Virus record (IMG/VR): IMGVR_UViG_3300031885_000091
Span: 1-27,282 of that record
Length of the DNA stretch: 27,282 bases
From: a virus
Reading direction: 5' to 3' (one strand)
The translations under genes were made by a program, and so were the position numbers. The notes beneath the pieces were generated by a model. It had not been told where the DNA came from, did no database searches, and saw only the letters and a program-made list of their open reading frames with translations. This document shows, one piece after another, positions 14,973 to 22,978 of this stretch. How positions within the stretch are numbered: the first letter of the stretch is position 1; each line of letters starts with the position of its first letter.

Positions 14973-16820
14973 TTATGCCGACTGCGTAATATCTCCCAAG
15001 GTAAATTGGATGAAGATAAAATCTTGTCCTTGGACTGGTTTAATTTCCAACGAAACCAGAGCCGTATTACCTTGAATTTCTACTGTAAACGTCTTTTCAA
15101 CAAAACCATTAGGAGCATCGCTAGAGCTAGTAATAATACTTGCTTTATTAAGCTGGATTAACAATCCCCTAATAAAGGTCTTAATAGCCTGTGCTTGGTT
15201 ATTAGCAACTTTTCTACCAACAAAAGCCAGCTCTGACTGAATCCGCACAAATTTAACCGAATATTGTGCAGCCTCAATAACAGAACCTCTGTTAAAGATA
15301 AAGCTATCATCTTGGCCATAGGTTGTATTATCTACCACTATTCTCCAGCCACCATTAGCTTTTTCAACTGTAATGACGCCCTTTTCAATAGCCGAGACAT
15401 AATCCAAATTAGGATCAAAATCTCCAGCGGGAAGACCTGTTATAGGATTGACACAGCTCCCCACATTAGATGCATTCATGTACTTGTGGGTAAGGGGTTC
15501 GCCAACTTCCGTACCAAGGCGAGTTCCGGCCATTAAAGCGGCCAAAATGTGCGGTTGTTTCCAGGCCAGACTTCCGTCAGTTCCCACTACGAGAACATCT
15601 TGAATGGCCAGTTGAACCAAATAGGAGGCTAACGAATTAGCTTCTGCAAAGGCAGCCGCTTTGGTAGTAGATCGAAATCCACCAAAACCCTGAGCTTCTT
15701 TTCTATTTTGAACATTCCCTCGGAAGATCAAATGTGAATTCATAGCGGCCAAGACAGAGGCAATAGTATAACTAGAGCCTGAATCAGTTTGTCCTAGAAG
15801 AATATCTGCAGTTGCGTCTTGTGAAATACAAGGAAGAGCTACATTATAATCTTCTGACAAAGAGCTACTAAATCCATTAGAAAAGTCGGTATTTGACGAA
15901 GCTCCCTTGGCTCCACCCGACATTCCAAAAGTTCCATTAAGGAGAATTCCAGCATGTAGGGTCGATGAAAGGGCCGCACTAGCTAAATTAGAACCATTAA
16001 TTAATTCCACTAATTCCATTTGCAGCCTGTATAAACTAGGAGTAGCAATCTTAATTTCGGTAGATGCTACGTTATCCAGATCTGCCGCAGGAATTGCCGC
16101 CCCACTAGCAGTATTCAAAAGAACTGCCGTATAGGTTCCAAGGCTATTAATGAAATACACCAACTTAGAAATTGAAGTGTAATTTGATAATATAATATTT
16201 AGATTATCTGCAGGAGCGCCCGTACATGAAGTAGTAAGAGTTTTCACACTCGGCGTATTGCCTGCAATAGTTAGAGTAGCGGCTGAACCAGTTCCAGTAT
16301 AGTGAATACTCAACTGAGCTACTGCCGCATTTTGTCCTAAATTCTCCGAAGCCGTTCCTTGAGCTAACGTAATAATCTTTTGGTTTGCTGAAGATCCCGA
16401 AGCCACATTGACTGTAATCGAATTTCCATTGAAGCCCCAAAGAGGATCTGAAACGGTAAGAATTGATTGTGCGGTACTGTTATTAAGGGTTATCGAAGCT
16501 TGAGTACTAGAATTGGTTTTCCAAACTAGGACTTTATCTGCACCGGCAACTCCGGGAGTTAAGCTTGGGCTAGTAACCGCCATACGAGCCGCGTCTACAA
16601 TAGGACCTGATTGGTACCTAGCCACTAATGCTGGAAGTTGAGAAGCACTAAAAGATTGAATTCCCTCAACATCCCCAGGAGCGCCCGCATCAGCTTCTCC
16701 GAGCAAAAACAACGTGCCATTAGCCGAAAGATTTCTAGCTCCCGCGTTCGAGACGGTGCTAGTTGAATAAGATCCAGGCTTACTGATAGACTGGCCACCA
16801 AAACTTTTTACGATTGCCAT
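14973..16820 (-). CDS. Tail sheath protein
   Basis: 615 aa. Opens with the N-terminal arm AIVKSFGGQSISKPGSYSTS that interlocks neighbouring subunits, followed by LFLLGEADAG and a surface beta domain (about 95-270). The C-terminal core has the sheath hallmark: a VRIQSELAFVGRKVANNQ helix and a C-terminal arm ending in GQDFIFIQFTLGD. Sheath subunits contract to drive the tube through the envelope. Its 146-bp leader contains two hairpins and no obvious sigma-70 promoter; AAGGAG is 7-8 bases before the ATG. Confidence 0.85.
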   Translation of the reverse strand: MAIVKSFGGQSISKPGSYSTSTVSNAGARNLSANGTLFLLGEADAGAPGDVEGIQSFSASQLPALVARYQSGPIVDAARMAVTSPSLTPGVAGADKVLVWKTNSSTQASITLNNSTAQSILTVSDPLWGFNGNSITVNVASGSSANQKIITLAQGTASENLGQNAAVAQLSIHYTGTGSAATLTIAGNTPSVKTLTTSCTGAPADNLNIILSNYTSISKLVYFINSLGTYTAVLLNTASGAAIPAADLDNVASTEIKIATPSLYRLQMELVELINGSNLASAALSSTLHAGILLNGTFGMSGGAKGASSNTDFSNGFSSSLSEDYNVALPCISQDATADILLGQTDSGSSYTIASVLAAMNSHLIFRGNVQNRKEAQGFGGFRSTTKAAAFAEANSLASYLVQLAIQDVLVVGTDGSLAWKQPHILAALMAGTRLGTEVGEPLTHKYMNASNVGSCVNPITGLPAGDFDPNLDYVSAIEKGVITVEKANGGWRIVVDNTTYGQDDSFIFNRGSVIEAAQYSVKFVRIQSELAFVGRKVANNQAQAIKTFIRGLLIQLNKASIITSSSDAPNGFVEKTFTVEIQGNTALVSLEIKPVQGQDFIFIQFTLGDITQSA

Positions 16821-16966
16821 TGATTTTCTCCTTCAACTTCCTTAGCGTAAAAATACGCTCTATATCCTTTATTTTAGCCCTTATTAGGCAAATCCTTTTT
16901 GGATTTCTTTTTGGATCTAGTTCCTCACTCCCATATAGTATACAAGGTAGAAAGGGAATTCTTTAC
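16821..16966 (-). promoter_or_regulatory. Sheath leader with two hairpins
   Basis: The longest gap inside the structural operon. Two small perfect inverted repeats: AGCGTA-AAAA-TACGCT at 16844-16859 and AAATCC-TTTTT-GGATTT at 16890-16906. Neither has a terminator-like T-tract in the reading direction. Together with AAGGAG they may set transcript stability or translation of the very abundant sheath. A dedicated sheath promoter could lie here, but I see no -35/-10 pair worth calling. Confidence 0.4.
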
Positions 16967-17923
16967 TTAATCATCCGTGACTTTAATGGTCGAATTAGTC
17001 AATCCCAGGTCTTGATTGTCGGCTGTAGCCTTGGGAACCCTAACATCCACATCAATGTAGTCAATAGGGATGACCTGATCCGAGTTCCAGGTATTGTAGA
17101 TACGCCCCGAAACTGTTAAATATCTGCTGTAGATAAAATCTGACTCGAACCGCTCATTGATGTTGAAATCAGACCCCTCATATGTGGCTAATATGAATCC
17201 TCGATCAATTAAATCCTTTTTCCGAGATTCGATGATATATTTGATAATTGTGTAAAGATATTTGGTAGTTAGCATATCTTTAGTATGAATTCCTAGTAGA
17301 ATATTTTCTTTTTCTACGTTGGTTCTAACCTGATATTGATCATAGTTTATCGAAGATTTAATAAGGGAAGGGCCTACTATATTTAGATTAGCCTGTTTTT
17401 TGATAATTACAGATTTACTTCCGGTAGTATTGTTTATCCCACCTAAGATATAAAATTCATTTCCCGATGAATCGACTAGGAGATGATTGATGTGAACCGA
17501 GCTTAAGTCAGTAGCATCCGAAATTCCAACAACCCCAGAAAAGGAATCATAGCTCAATAAGGATACATTAGAGGCTAAAATTTGGGCTGCTAGGTCTTCT
17601 GAAGACATAGGAACTTGAATTTCTTCTTGGTAGTCATCCATAGCAGCCAAAGGAACATCCTCTTGAGCTGCCAGGAGTTGAAGCGAAATACAAGGCATTG
17701 GGGTGTTATTAATGGGAAAGGCTTGAATAATGGAAACTTCTCTGTCTTGAACTAGCGTTTTTATCTTATTAAGCTCTTTTTGGCCATATTTATTGGCTAA
17801 AGAATTAGGAAGACTACCTAATTGAGAAAAGAGATCATCAATAATTTCAGGCATTCTACGAAGATTCTCTAAACCTTCGCGAATTACACTTTCTAAGATT
17901 AGATCTGATAATGGAAAACCCAT
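16967..17923 (-). CDS. Virion structural protein upstream of sheath (tail terminator/neck candidate)
   Basis: 318 aa, no membrane segment. An N-terminal helical arm (LILESVIREGLENLRRMPEIIDDLFSQL), an Asp-rich middle, and a beta-rich second half with SVHINHLLVDSSGNEFYILGG, YQVRTNVEKENILLGIHTKDMLTTKYLYTIIKYIIESRKKDLIDRGF and a closing DVDVRV strand. The late segment resembles tail-terminator-type proteins, which bind the top of the tube, where a helix-rich pattern around 210-250 is followed by a beta pair. Position directly before the sheath supports a terminator or neck role. Family unknown to me. Confidence 0.5.
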   Translation of the reverse strand: MGFPLSDLILESVIREGLENLRRMPEIIDDLFSQLGSLPNSLANKYGQKELNKIKTLVQDREVSIIQAFPINNTPMPCISLQLLAAQEDVPLAAMDDYQEEIQVPMSSEDLAAQILASNVSLLSYDSFSGVVGISDATDLSSVHINHLLVDSSGNEFYILGGINNTTGSKSVIIKKQANLNIVGPSLIKSSINYDQYQVRTNVEKENILLGIHTKDMLTTKYLYTIIKYIIESRKKDLIDRGFILATYEGSDFNINERFESDFIYSRYLTVSGRIYNTWNSDQVIPIDYIDVDVRVPKATADNQDLGLTNSTIKVTDD

Positions 17924-17936
17924 AAACTATTTTACC

Positions 17937-18764
17937 TTATTTTAAGAAGTGATCCAGAATATTCTGAAGTTCCTTTTCTACTTCCTTTTCAGCTTCGGGG
18001 AATGCTCCAAGTCCTTGATATCCCGAGGAATACCATTTCCCAGCGGCAGAAAGATCTGAAATGGTTCTAAAAGTTAAGTATACCGAGGTAACTCTTTCCT
18101 TACCATTTTTATCAACCTTTATGGATTGATACTTGGTTAATCCCTCTAATAAGGGAGTTTTATCAAATTGTTGTACAAAATCGGCTGGATATCTAAAAGT
18201 AGCCACATTTCCAACCATGGATTTTCCAGATTCATCTTTAAAGACCTTAGTAATCTTTTGTTTTAACCCAGTGCGCTTGTTATATGCTTCTAAAGATTTG
18301 ATTACCTCGGCTAAGTTAGAAGATCCCTTGGCAGCTTTTCCGGTCGAATGCTCAAAAGGAACATGCGCGTACCTTTTATCCTTATTTGGTCCAGACTTAG
18401 TTTTTTGAACCCACTCTCGTCCCTTATTTCGTCCTTCTTTTACTAGGGCCGTAGAAGAAAGTAAGGAGTCTTTCATATCATAGGGCTTCCAACCATCTTC
18501 TATAGAATTAGGCCATTTTCCATCTAGATAGATTATGTAATTATCTGGAGATACCGTTTCAAATTTAAGACCCGATAAATAAGATTTTCTAGTTTGGTTT
18601 AAAGTTTTAGTAGCTTGACCTGCAATAGCAGAATGGGCAGCATGCGCGAGATCCTTTACTGCCTGCTTAATATCATTAACCGTAGATTCTGCGATATATT
18701 TGATACCCCGCCTAAGAGCCTCTACATCGAGATTTACTATGAATTCCCCTATTTTGTTGGGCAT
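17937..18764 (-). CDS. Virion structural protein, neck/HK97-gp10-like candidate
   Basis: 275 aa. Starts PNKIGEFIVNLDVEALRRGIKYIAEST, then a helical KQAVKDLAHAAHSAIAGQATKTL and YLSGLKFETVSPDNYIIYLDG. An amphipathic helix, then a strand around NYIIYLDGKWPNSIEDGW, is the pattern of HK97-gp10-type neck or tail-completion proteins, though this one is longer because of a charged insert (RNKGREWVQKTKSG...). It overlaps the previous gene by 16 bp. Call based on order and pattern, not on a firm match. Confidence 0.5.
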   Translation of the reverse strand: MPNKIGEFIVNLDVEALRRGIKYIAESTVNDIKQAVKDLAHAAHSAIAGQATKTLNQTRKSYLSGLKFETVSPDNYIIYLDGKWPNSIEDGWKPYDMKDSLLSSTALVKEGRNKGREWVQKTKSGPNKDKRYAHVPFEHSTGKAAKGSSNLAEVIKSLEAYNKRTGLKQKITKVFKDESGKSMVGNVATFRYPADFVQQFDKTPLLEGLTKYQSIKVDKNGKERVTSVYLTFRTISDLSAAGKWYSSGYQGLGAFPEAEKEVEKELQNILDHFLK

Positions 18765-19129
18765 GGATTCAGTATAGCACGGAGATCTTCCTGATAATCA
18801 TAGCGGATTGCCCGCTTAGGCGACTTCTGAAAATCTTCAAAAAGAGATTGATACATATTAGTTTCTTCTGGGGTAATCTCTAGAAAAGTATCATAGTCCA
18901 ATAAGATTTCGTAGTCACAATCGGGAGAAGCAATATCTAGATCTTTGCCGTACATAGAAGCTAACCAAAATTCTACAGTCCGTTGGGGATTCCAAAATTG
19001 GAATGACCCCACCGTCTTAATGTCTGTGACTTTGATGCCCTCTTTATCGAGGATCTTAAAGAGAAGCTGGATCTGAGTTCTCATATCCAGCTCTCTAAAC
19101 TCAAAATGAGGAGCAATGAATAGGTTCAT
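18749..19129 (-). CDS. Unknown protein at the head-tail connector position
   Basis: 126 aa, acidic, no signal peptide or membrane segment. The N-terminus has FRELDMRTQIQLLFKILDKEGIKVTDIKTVG; the C-terminus has YEILLDYDTFLEITPEETNMYQSLFEDFQ. Its ATG overlaps the stop of the preceding exported protein (TAATG), and it overlaps the next gene by 16 bp, so it belongs to the structural operon. Connector and tail-completion proteins of this size are common there, but no family is recognised. Confidence 0.5.
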   Translation of the reverse strand: MNLFIAPHFEFRELDMRTQIQLLFKILDKEGIKVTDIKTVGSFQFWNPQRTVEFWLASMYGKDLDIASPDCDYEILLDYDTFLEITPEETNMYQSLFEDFQKSPKRAIRYDYQEDLRAILNPCPTK

Positions 19130-19599
19130 TAAAAATCCAATCCCAAAAGAACCGAGATTGTCTTATTTGATTGACCTTGTGCTCCAATAGAAATTCTATC
19201 ACTGACCTTTCGTTGAAACTGTACTCCACCAACTAAACCTTTTTCGGCTTTGATCGTCGTTTTATCTTGAGACGGTTTATTGGATTTTAAGTCAGAGGTA
19301 GCACCAAAGCCCCCAAGGACTGAGACTCGGTTCTTTTCGGAAGCAGAACAAAGTAGAGTACTCTTAGTTTTGGTCACTACGAATTGTTGCTTTCTAGGAA
19401 CTACCTTAAACTTTTCGGCTGACACCGAACTCTCTCGTCCATCGGCCAAGCGAATAATAATGGTAGCTCCTTTAAGAAAGTTAGGAACATCCGTTTTAAT
19501 TTCTTTTTGTTCAGTTACTTGATCTGCAGTTTCAGAACAAGTCTGGCCTGCATATACATTTCCTGAAGCTAACAAAGCTAGTATAATTAATTTTTTCAT
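19129..19599 (-). CDS. Exported protein with signal peptide and outer-membrane-like C-terminus
   Basis: 156 aa. The ATG at 19599 is chosen over an in-frame TTG at 19611 because GAGGT sits 5 bases before it. The signal peptide is MKKLIILALLASGNVYA followed by GQTC. The remainder is polar and strand-like: VLGGFGATSDL, then LVGGVQFQRKVSDRISIGAQGQ and a final alternating strand ending in Phe (SVLLGLDF). A terminal Phe after an amphipathic strand is the signal used by outer-membrane beta-barrel proteins. At ~140 mature residues it could span only as a small barrel. A role in host-surface modification or superinfection exclusion is possible; there is no family match. Confidence 0.6.
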   Translation of the reverse strand: MKKLIILALLASGNVYAGQTCSETADQVTEQKEIKTDVPNFLKGATIIIRLADGRESSVSAEKFKVVPRKQQFVVTKTKSTLLCSASEKNRVSVLGGFGATSDLKSNKPSQDKTTIKAEKGLVGGVQFQRKVSDRISIGAQGQSNKTISVLLGLDF

Positions 19600-19607
19600 T
19601 TTACACC

Positions 19608-20459
19608 TCAATTAAAATCAATGACTCGAATACCAGTTGAACCAAGTTTCACAGCCAACATATCACTTGAAACCCAGAAACTATCTCCTTGTCCAAGCTC
19701 AAATTCTTTGGAATAGCTAGGGCAGGAACTACTTGTATAGATACCTGAGTTACTTCCAGTTGGTTTTGTATAGCGACTTGTACCTGCAATCAACGTGCAT
19801 GAAGATGATGTATAAGCAGTAACGGTTACACTAGCACCAGATCCAGTAGGTCCAGGCAAACCTTGTTCACCTTGTGGTCCAGTAGGTCCGGGTTCACCTT
19901 GTTCTCCTTGTTCACCCTGCATGCCAGGTTCACCTTGAGGTCCAACCTCACCTTGAATTCCTTGAGGTCCAGCTTCGCCGTCTTTGCCATCTAATCCATC
20001 AAGACCATCCTCACCATCTTGACCATCCCGTCCATTGCGCCCATCACGACCATTTTTACCATCACAAGCAATTAAGCTATTCTGATAACGATCACCATGA
20101 GAGAGAAATAGATTATCATCCATGTCAATATAAATATCTAATCTAGTTCCTCCAGTCCAGCACTCAAATAGGGATGCTGATCGAAATCGAGATACTAATG
20201 AGTGGCCGTTAGTTCCGTCCAATCCATCAGCACCATCTTGACCATCAATTCCATTGGTCCCATTCTGGCCATTAATTCCATCCACACCGGATGTCCCGTC
20301 TCTTCCTGCAACAGCGGGAGGAGCCGATACCTCTACTTGATCTACCCCACAACTACAAAAAGCAATGGAGGTCAATAGCAGCAAGGCCGCAACAATGATT
20401 AGGCTTCTAGTACGTTCTGAATTATGTGTTTGTCTTTTTCCTCTAAGAATTTTGGTCAT
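19608..20459 (-). CDS. Collagen-like exported protein with an inserted Cys-paired module
   Basis: 283 aa from the ATG at 20459, which has AAGGAG 5 bases upstream. A hydrophobic segment at ~19-34 is followed by CSCG (C35, C37), so membrane-anchored or lipidated secretion is likely, although the lipobox is not classical. Gly-X-Y repeats run ~52-85 and ~133-207, mainly GXDG types, then GPQG/GEPG. Between them a ~45-residue module (C100 ... C132) has GGTRLDIYIDMDDN and ends ACDG, resembling Cys-bounded modules interspersed in bacterial collagen-like proteins. The C-terminal ~75 residues are Ser/Thr-rich with C221/C246. It leads an operon that also carries tail genes, so it may be a phage surface or host-attachment protein. 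Confidence 0.8.
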   Translation of the reverse strand: MTKILRGKRQTHNSERTRSLIIVAALLLLTSIAFCSCGVDQVEVSAPPAVAGRDGTSGVDGINGQNGTNGIDGQDGADGLDGTNGHSLVSRFRSASLFECWTGGTRLDIYIDMDDNLFLSHGDRYQNSLIACDGKNGRDGRNGRDGQDGEDGLDGLDGKDGEAGPQGIQGEVGPQGEPGMQGEQGEQGEPGPTGPQGEQGLPGPTGSGASVTVTAYTSSSCTLIAGTSRYTKPTGSNSGIYTSSSCPSYSKEFELGQGDSFWVSSDMLAVKLGSTGIRVIDFN

Positions 20460-20476
20460 AAAATCTCCTTTTAACG

Positions 20477-20505
20477 AGAGTAACTTAACTCTTGACAAAT
20501 GTCAA
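20477..20505 (-). promoter_or_regulatory. Promoter TTGACA-17-TACTCT of the structural operon
   Basis: Minus strand: -35 at 20505-20500, 17 bp, -10 TACTCT at 20482-20477. RNA start expected near 20470, placing AAGGAG close to the 5' end of an ~11-base leader before the ATG at 20459. The -35 box is half of the palindrome TTGACAAATGTCAA shared with the divergent promoter. Confidence 0.55.
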
Positions 20506-20520
20506 TGAGCTTGATAACCT
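20492..20520 (+). promoter_or_regulatory. Promoter TTGACA-17-TAACCT of the plus-strand accessory operon
   Basis: -35 at 20492-20497, 17 bp, -10 TAACCT at 20515-20520. The -35 boxes of the two divergent promoters form a perfect palindrome (20492-20505), so any protein binding it would control both directions. RNA start expected near 20527, ten bases before the ATG. Confidence 0.5.
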
Positions 20521-20536
20521 TTTATAAGAGGTCCTC

Positions 20537-20893
20537 ATGATAGCTAAAGAAAAATGGATTTGGTTCACCCAGAATTTAGGGCTGGAACACACAGCTCTTT
20601 CGTCCCATGCAAAGTTTTCACAGTCTACCGCAGTAGGAAAGTTTGTCATAAATACTATTGGAGAAATCTCCAGTTCTTTGGATGGTAAACCCACAGAATA
20701 CTTTGGAGCTGGGCTACATTACCAGAGTATTATATTTTCCCTTAATCACCCCCCAAGAGGTCCTTGGGATGCTGACTATGTTAAAGGAATAATTTTAACT
20801 AAAAAGTATTCTACCAAAAGGGAAGCCTTGGATGGCCACTTGAATTTATGCGAAATTTATGCTAAAAGGAGTTCTATGAGAGGAATTAAGTGA
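20537..20893 (+). CDS. Unknown soluble protein, first gene of the accessory operon
   Basis: 118 aa; no signal or membrane segment. Trp- and His-rich start (KEKWIWFTQNLGLEHTALSSHAKF), a central FGAGLHYQSIIFSLNHPPRGPWDADYVKG, and a Cys-containing helical C-terminus (LNLCEIYAKRSSMRG). ATG with a partial ribosome site (AAGAGG). It begins a run of plus-strand genes with overlapping ends. No family recognised. Confidence 0.55.
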   Translation: MIAKEKWIWFTQNLGLEHTALSSHAKFSQSTAVGKFVINTIGEISSSLDGKPTEYFGAGLHYQSIIFSLNHPPRGPWDADYVKGIILTKKYSTKREALDGHLNLCEIYAKRSSMRGIK

Positions 20894-21075
20894 ATTGGGT
20901 TATTGCAGGAGTTTTCGGAACTTTCTTCTTATTTGCTGCTTTAATTATGCCCCTATTTTATCTTGTGGCTTTTTTCTGTGATAATAGGGACCCACTTCAT
21001 GAAGTTTATCAATTGTATAAAGCGGCCATCATATTTTTATTGGCTGTCTTTTTAATCTGGACTGCACTGAGTTAG
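20890..21075 (+). CDS. Small two-helix membrane protein, GTG start
   Basis: 61 aa starting with GTG at 20890; GAGGA lies 5 bases before it. The stop of the previous gene overlaps (GTGA). Hydrophobic segments at ~3-29 and ~44-60 flank a charged loop (DNRDPLHEVYQLYK). Size and topology allow a holin, but there is no endolysin nearby, so the role is open. Confidence 0.55.
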   Translation: MNWVIAGVFGTFFLFAALIMPLFYLVAFFCDNRDPLHEVYQLYKAAIIFLLAVFLIWTALS

Positions 21076-21082
21076 GAATTTT

Positions 21083-21280
21083 ATGAGTGATGTTAAAGAT
21101 GAAAATGTAAAAAATCATTTGCTAGAGTCAGGGGGATCAATGGGGATTTATGGAAAAACCTATCCTGATAAATCAATGTTTAAAGACGTAACCATTATGG
21201 TCGCTAATCATAAAGAGCGGCCTATACTGATAAAAATGACAGAAAAAGGATTGCTAATTGAACTAGTGAGGGATCAATGA
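21083..21280 (+). CDS. Small unknown protein
   Basis: 65 aa, mixed charge, soluble. A Gly-rich turn (LLESGGSMGIYGKTYPDKSM) then strands (VTIMVANHKERPILIKMTEKGLLIELVRD). AGGA lies before the ATG; the end overlaps the next gene by ATGA (21277-21280). No family recognised. Confidence 0.5.
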   Translation: MSDVKDENVKNHLLESGGSMGIYGKTYPDKSMFKDVTIMVANHKERPILIKMTEKGLLIELVRDQ

Positions 21281-21537
21281 AAGACGAAGAAATGCCAAAA
21301 GGCTGGCATGATCTCAAAGCCCAAATAGATTTCAGCCGGGAAGATGTAGTTCCGGGCGAAGAACTTCCCGCCTGCGCGGGATGCATAGATCACGCACTGG
21401 AACTTATTAAGAAACTCGCAGGAGCCCTAAAAGAGTCTCATGAAGTACTGAATCAATATAAAGATGTAGCAGAACAAAATCCCGAAACTATTGTGAACAA
21501 CTACGTTGTACTGACTGAATTTGAGGAGTGGAAATGA
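21277..21537 (+). CDS. Small acidic protein, unknown
   Basis: 86 aa, acidic. A CAGC pair (PACAGCIDHALELIKKLAG, C32/C35) precedes a long helix (ALELIKKLAGALKESHEVLNQYKDVAEQ) likely to form a coiled coil. ATGA-coupled to the previous gene. A lone CxxC is insufficient for a zinc-site claim. Confidence 0.5.
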   Translation: MKDEEMPKGWHDLKAQIDFSREDVVPGEELPACAGCIDHALELIKKLAGALKESHEVLNQYKDVAEQNPETIVNNYVVLTEFEEWK

Positions 21538-21803
21538 GCTACTCCCGTTGGAGCAATTCTCGATGGTATACCTTTTGGAGTGCTGCAGAAGCCTGTGAAA
21601 AGAATCGAGAAGTCTTTGATATTTGTACCGTTTGTCAATTTACTTATTATCAACTTAAAAATGATCTAGGGAGCTGTCTTGCGCGTGTACGCAAGTTAGA
21701 TTCCAAAGCTACCGATTTGGAAATTGATGAATTAGAAGTTTACATGAAGTTATTCATGAAGGACATAGATGAACACTACTCTAAAGGAACAGTAAGCTTA
21801 TGA
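21534..21803 (+). CDS. Small Cys-containing protein, unknown
   Basis: 89 aa from ATG 21534, chosen over GTG 21528 because GAGGAG lies 5 bases before the ATG. Aromatic N-terminus (SYSRWSNSRWYTFWSAAEACEKN) then CTVCQ and helices ending in an acidic segment (DLEIDELEVYMKLFMKDIDEHY). It overlaps both neighbours by 4 bp, so the genes are translationally coupled. Unknown function. Confidence 0.5.
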   Translation: MSYSRWSNSRWYTFWSAAEACEKNREVFDICTVCQFTYYQLKNDLGSCLARVRKLDSKATDLEIDELEVYMKLFMKDIDEHYSKGTVSL

Positions 21804-22123
21804 AATGCACAATAATTTTGGGCATTCTTTGTTTATTTCTATCTGGATGTGGGGTATCCCAAATGGCTTATAGATTGATCCTGGTAGAAAAACAGCGGCA
21901 TTTTTACGATATCCAAAGTGGAGATCCCTGCGAGCCTTCCGGCTACGAGGTTAACCCCAAGGGCTATGACAAGAAGGATTCTCCGGCAGTAGTGGAATTA
22001 ACCATTACTTATAAGAATTGTAATGTAAAAGAAAAAGTAATTCTAGATGATACTACTAAACCCATGTGGGGAGTTCAAACTCCTCAACCTCAAAAACCAA
22101 AAGGATCGGTAGGCGTGCAATGA
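21800..22123 (+). CDS. Small lipoprotein
   Basis: 107 aa. A type II signal peptide MKCTIILGILCLFLSGC: the lipobox LSGC is classical, giving a ~90-residue lipidated protein. The mature part has CEPSGYEVNPKGY, a strand VVELTITYKNCNVKEKVIL and a Pro/Gln-rich tail (QTPQPQKPKG). Lipidated phage proteins include o-spanins and exclusion factors. Its length and Cys pair are compatible with either; no i-spanin partner overlaps it. It overlaps the deformylase by ATGA. Confidence 0.7.
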   Translation: MKCTIILGILCLFLSGCGVSQMAYRLILVEKQRHFYDIQSGDPCEPSGYEVNPKGYDKKDSPAVVELTITYKNCNVKEKVILDDTTKPMWGVQTPQPQKPKGSVGVQ

Positions 22124-22725
22124 TTCGACCTATTCTTATTTATCCGAGGCTTCCTCTTAAAACAGCCTGCATATATCCGCAAGGGGATGAGGTTACCTTA
22201 AAATATATTGCTGACAATAAAGCCCTCTTTTTGGGATTAATTAAGGATTTAACCGATACCTTAGCAGAGATTCCTCAAGGGGTGGGCCTAGCATCCAATC
22301 AGATTGGACACCCAGACGAAGCCATAGCAGTTATGGACCCCGCTAAGAGTGAGAGTTTTCAAGGAAAGAGATCGGCTTTCCATGCTCTTTATCCCACTCT
22401 TTTAGAAGGCTCCTACATTATTAAAGTTCGAGAAGGATGTTTAAGTTTTCCACAATACTTTGAATCAGTAGAGAGATTTGGTAAGGTTACTGTGAAATAC
22501 TTTACCCTAGAAGGTTCTGCGCCTATCATTGAGGAAGCTACTGATTTCATGGCACAAATTTGGCAACACGAAATAGATCATTTAAGTGGGCAATTATTCA
22601 TAGATAAGCTCAGCCCCATGAAGAGAGATATGGCTGTCAAAAAAATGACAAAGACTCGACGCCGAATTGATGACTTTCAATGGATTCCCAAAAAGCATGC
22701 TTTCTTTGGATCTAAGTCCGAGTAG
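22120..22725 (+). CDS. def: Peptide deformylase
   Basis: 201 aa from ATG 22120, chosen over an in-frame upstream ATG (22066) since it overlaps the preceding stop as ATGA like its neighbours. Motif 1 GVGLASNQ (54-61), motif 2 EGCLS (105-109, Cys107 ligand), motif 3 QHEIDH (149-154, His150 and His154 ligands, Glu151 catalytic): all required residues of peptide deformylase are present. It removes the formyl group from nascent N-termini. Phage-encoded copies are known; they may support rapid translation of phage proteins. A basic C-terminal extension (KKMTKTRRRIDDFQW, then about 20 more residues) exceeds many bacterial forms. It is followed by a promoter. Confidence 0.93.
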   Translation: MIRPILIYPRLPLKTACIYPQGDEVTLKYIADNKALFLGLIKDLTDTLAEIPQGVGLASNQIGHPDEAIAVMDPAKSESFQGKRSAFHALYPTLLEGSYIIKVREGCLSFPQYFESVERFGKVTVKYFTLEGSAPIIEEATDFMAQIWQHEIDHLSGQLFIDKLSPMKRDMAVKKMTKTRRRIDDFQWIPKKHAFFGSKSE

Positions 22726-22754
22726 TTGACTTTTTTCCGTACCTAGCTTAATCT
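22726..22754 (+). promoter_or_regulatory. Promoter TTGACT-17-TAATCT after the deformylase gene
   Basis: -35 at 22726-22731, 17 bp, -10 TAATCT at 22749-22754. Start expected near 22761, on AAGGAG, 11 bases before the ATG at 22772. The distance from -10 to start codon (17 bases, with AAGGAGA) equals that of the divergent promoter at 20477-20505. Confidence 0.55.
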
Positions 22755-22771
22755 AGTTTTAAGGAGATCTT

Positions 22772-22978
22772 ATGACTCATTCACAGTATGAAGCAGTAAT
22801 AGTTCGTAATGATGATGGGAGCCTGACCTTTAGAGCTTACCATGATCGACACTGGATGGATATAGGCATTCATGAAAGAGACTTTGATCAAATAGTAATG
22901 ATTGCTATGATGCGAGCAGCAAAAAAGAATATAGGGAGGGGATATGCCTCGAAAAGCAAAACCAAAGTTGGTGGTTAA
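22772..22978 (+). CDS. Small unknown protein
   Basis: 68 aa with a strong AAGGAG. N-terminal strand pair (YEAVIVRNDDGSLTFRAYHDRHWMDIG), a helix DFDQIVMIAMMRAAKKNIG, and a Lys/Arg-rich C-terminus. Its last 35 bases overlap the next gene. First gene behind the 22726 promoter. No recognised family. Confidence 0.5.
   Translation: MTHSQYEAVIVRNDDGSLTFRAYHDRHWMDIGIHERDFDQIVMIAMMRAAKKNIGRGYASKSKTKVGG

Noticed and set aside
16204-16440. Minus-strand 78-codon frame inside the sheath gene
   Set aside because: Lies wholly within the sheath reading frame on the same strand in another phase and has no ribosome site.
19850-20080. Short tandem repeats resembling a CRISPR array
   Set aside because: They are the Gly-X-Y codons of the collagen-like protein, with a 9-base period and no spacers.
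20987-20993. GGGACCC inside the 20890-21075 gene
   Set aside because: A single copy within a coding region, at the frequency expected by chance; not part of the operator cluster.
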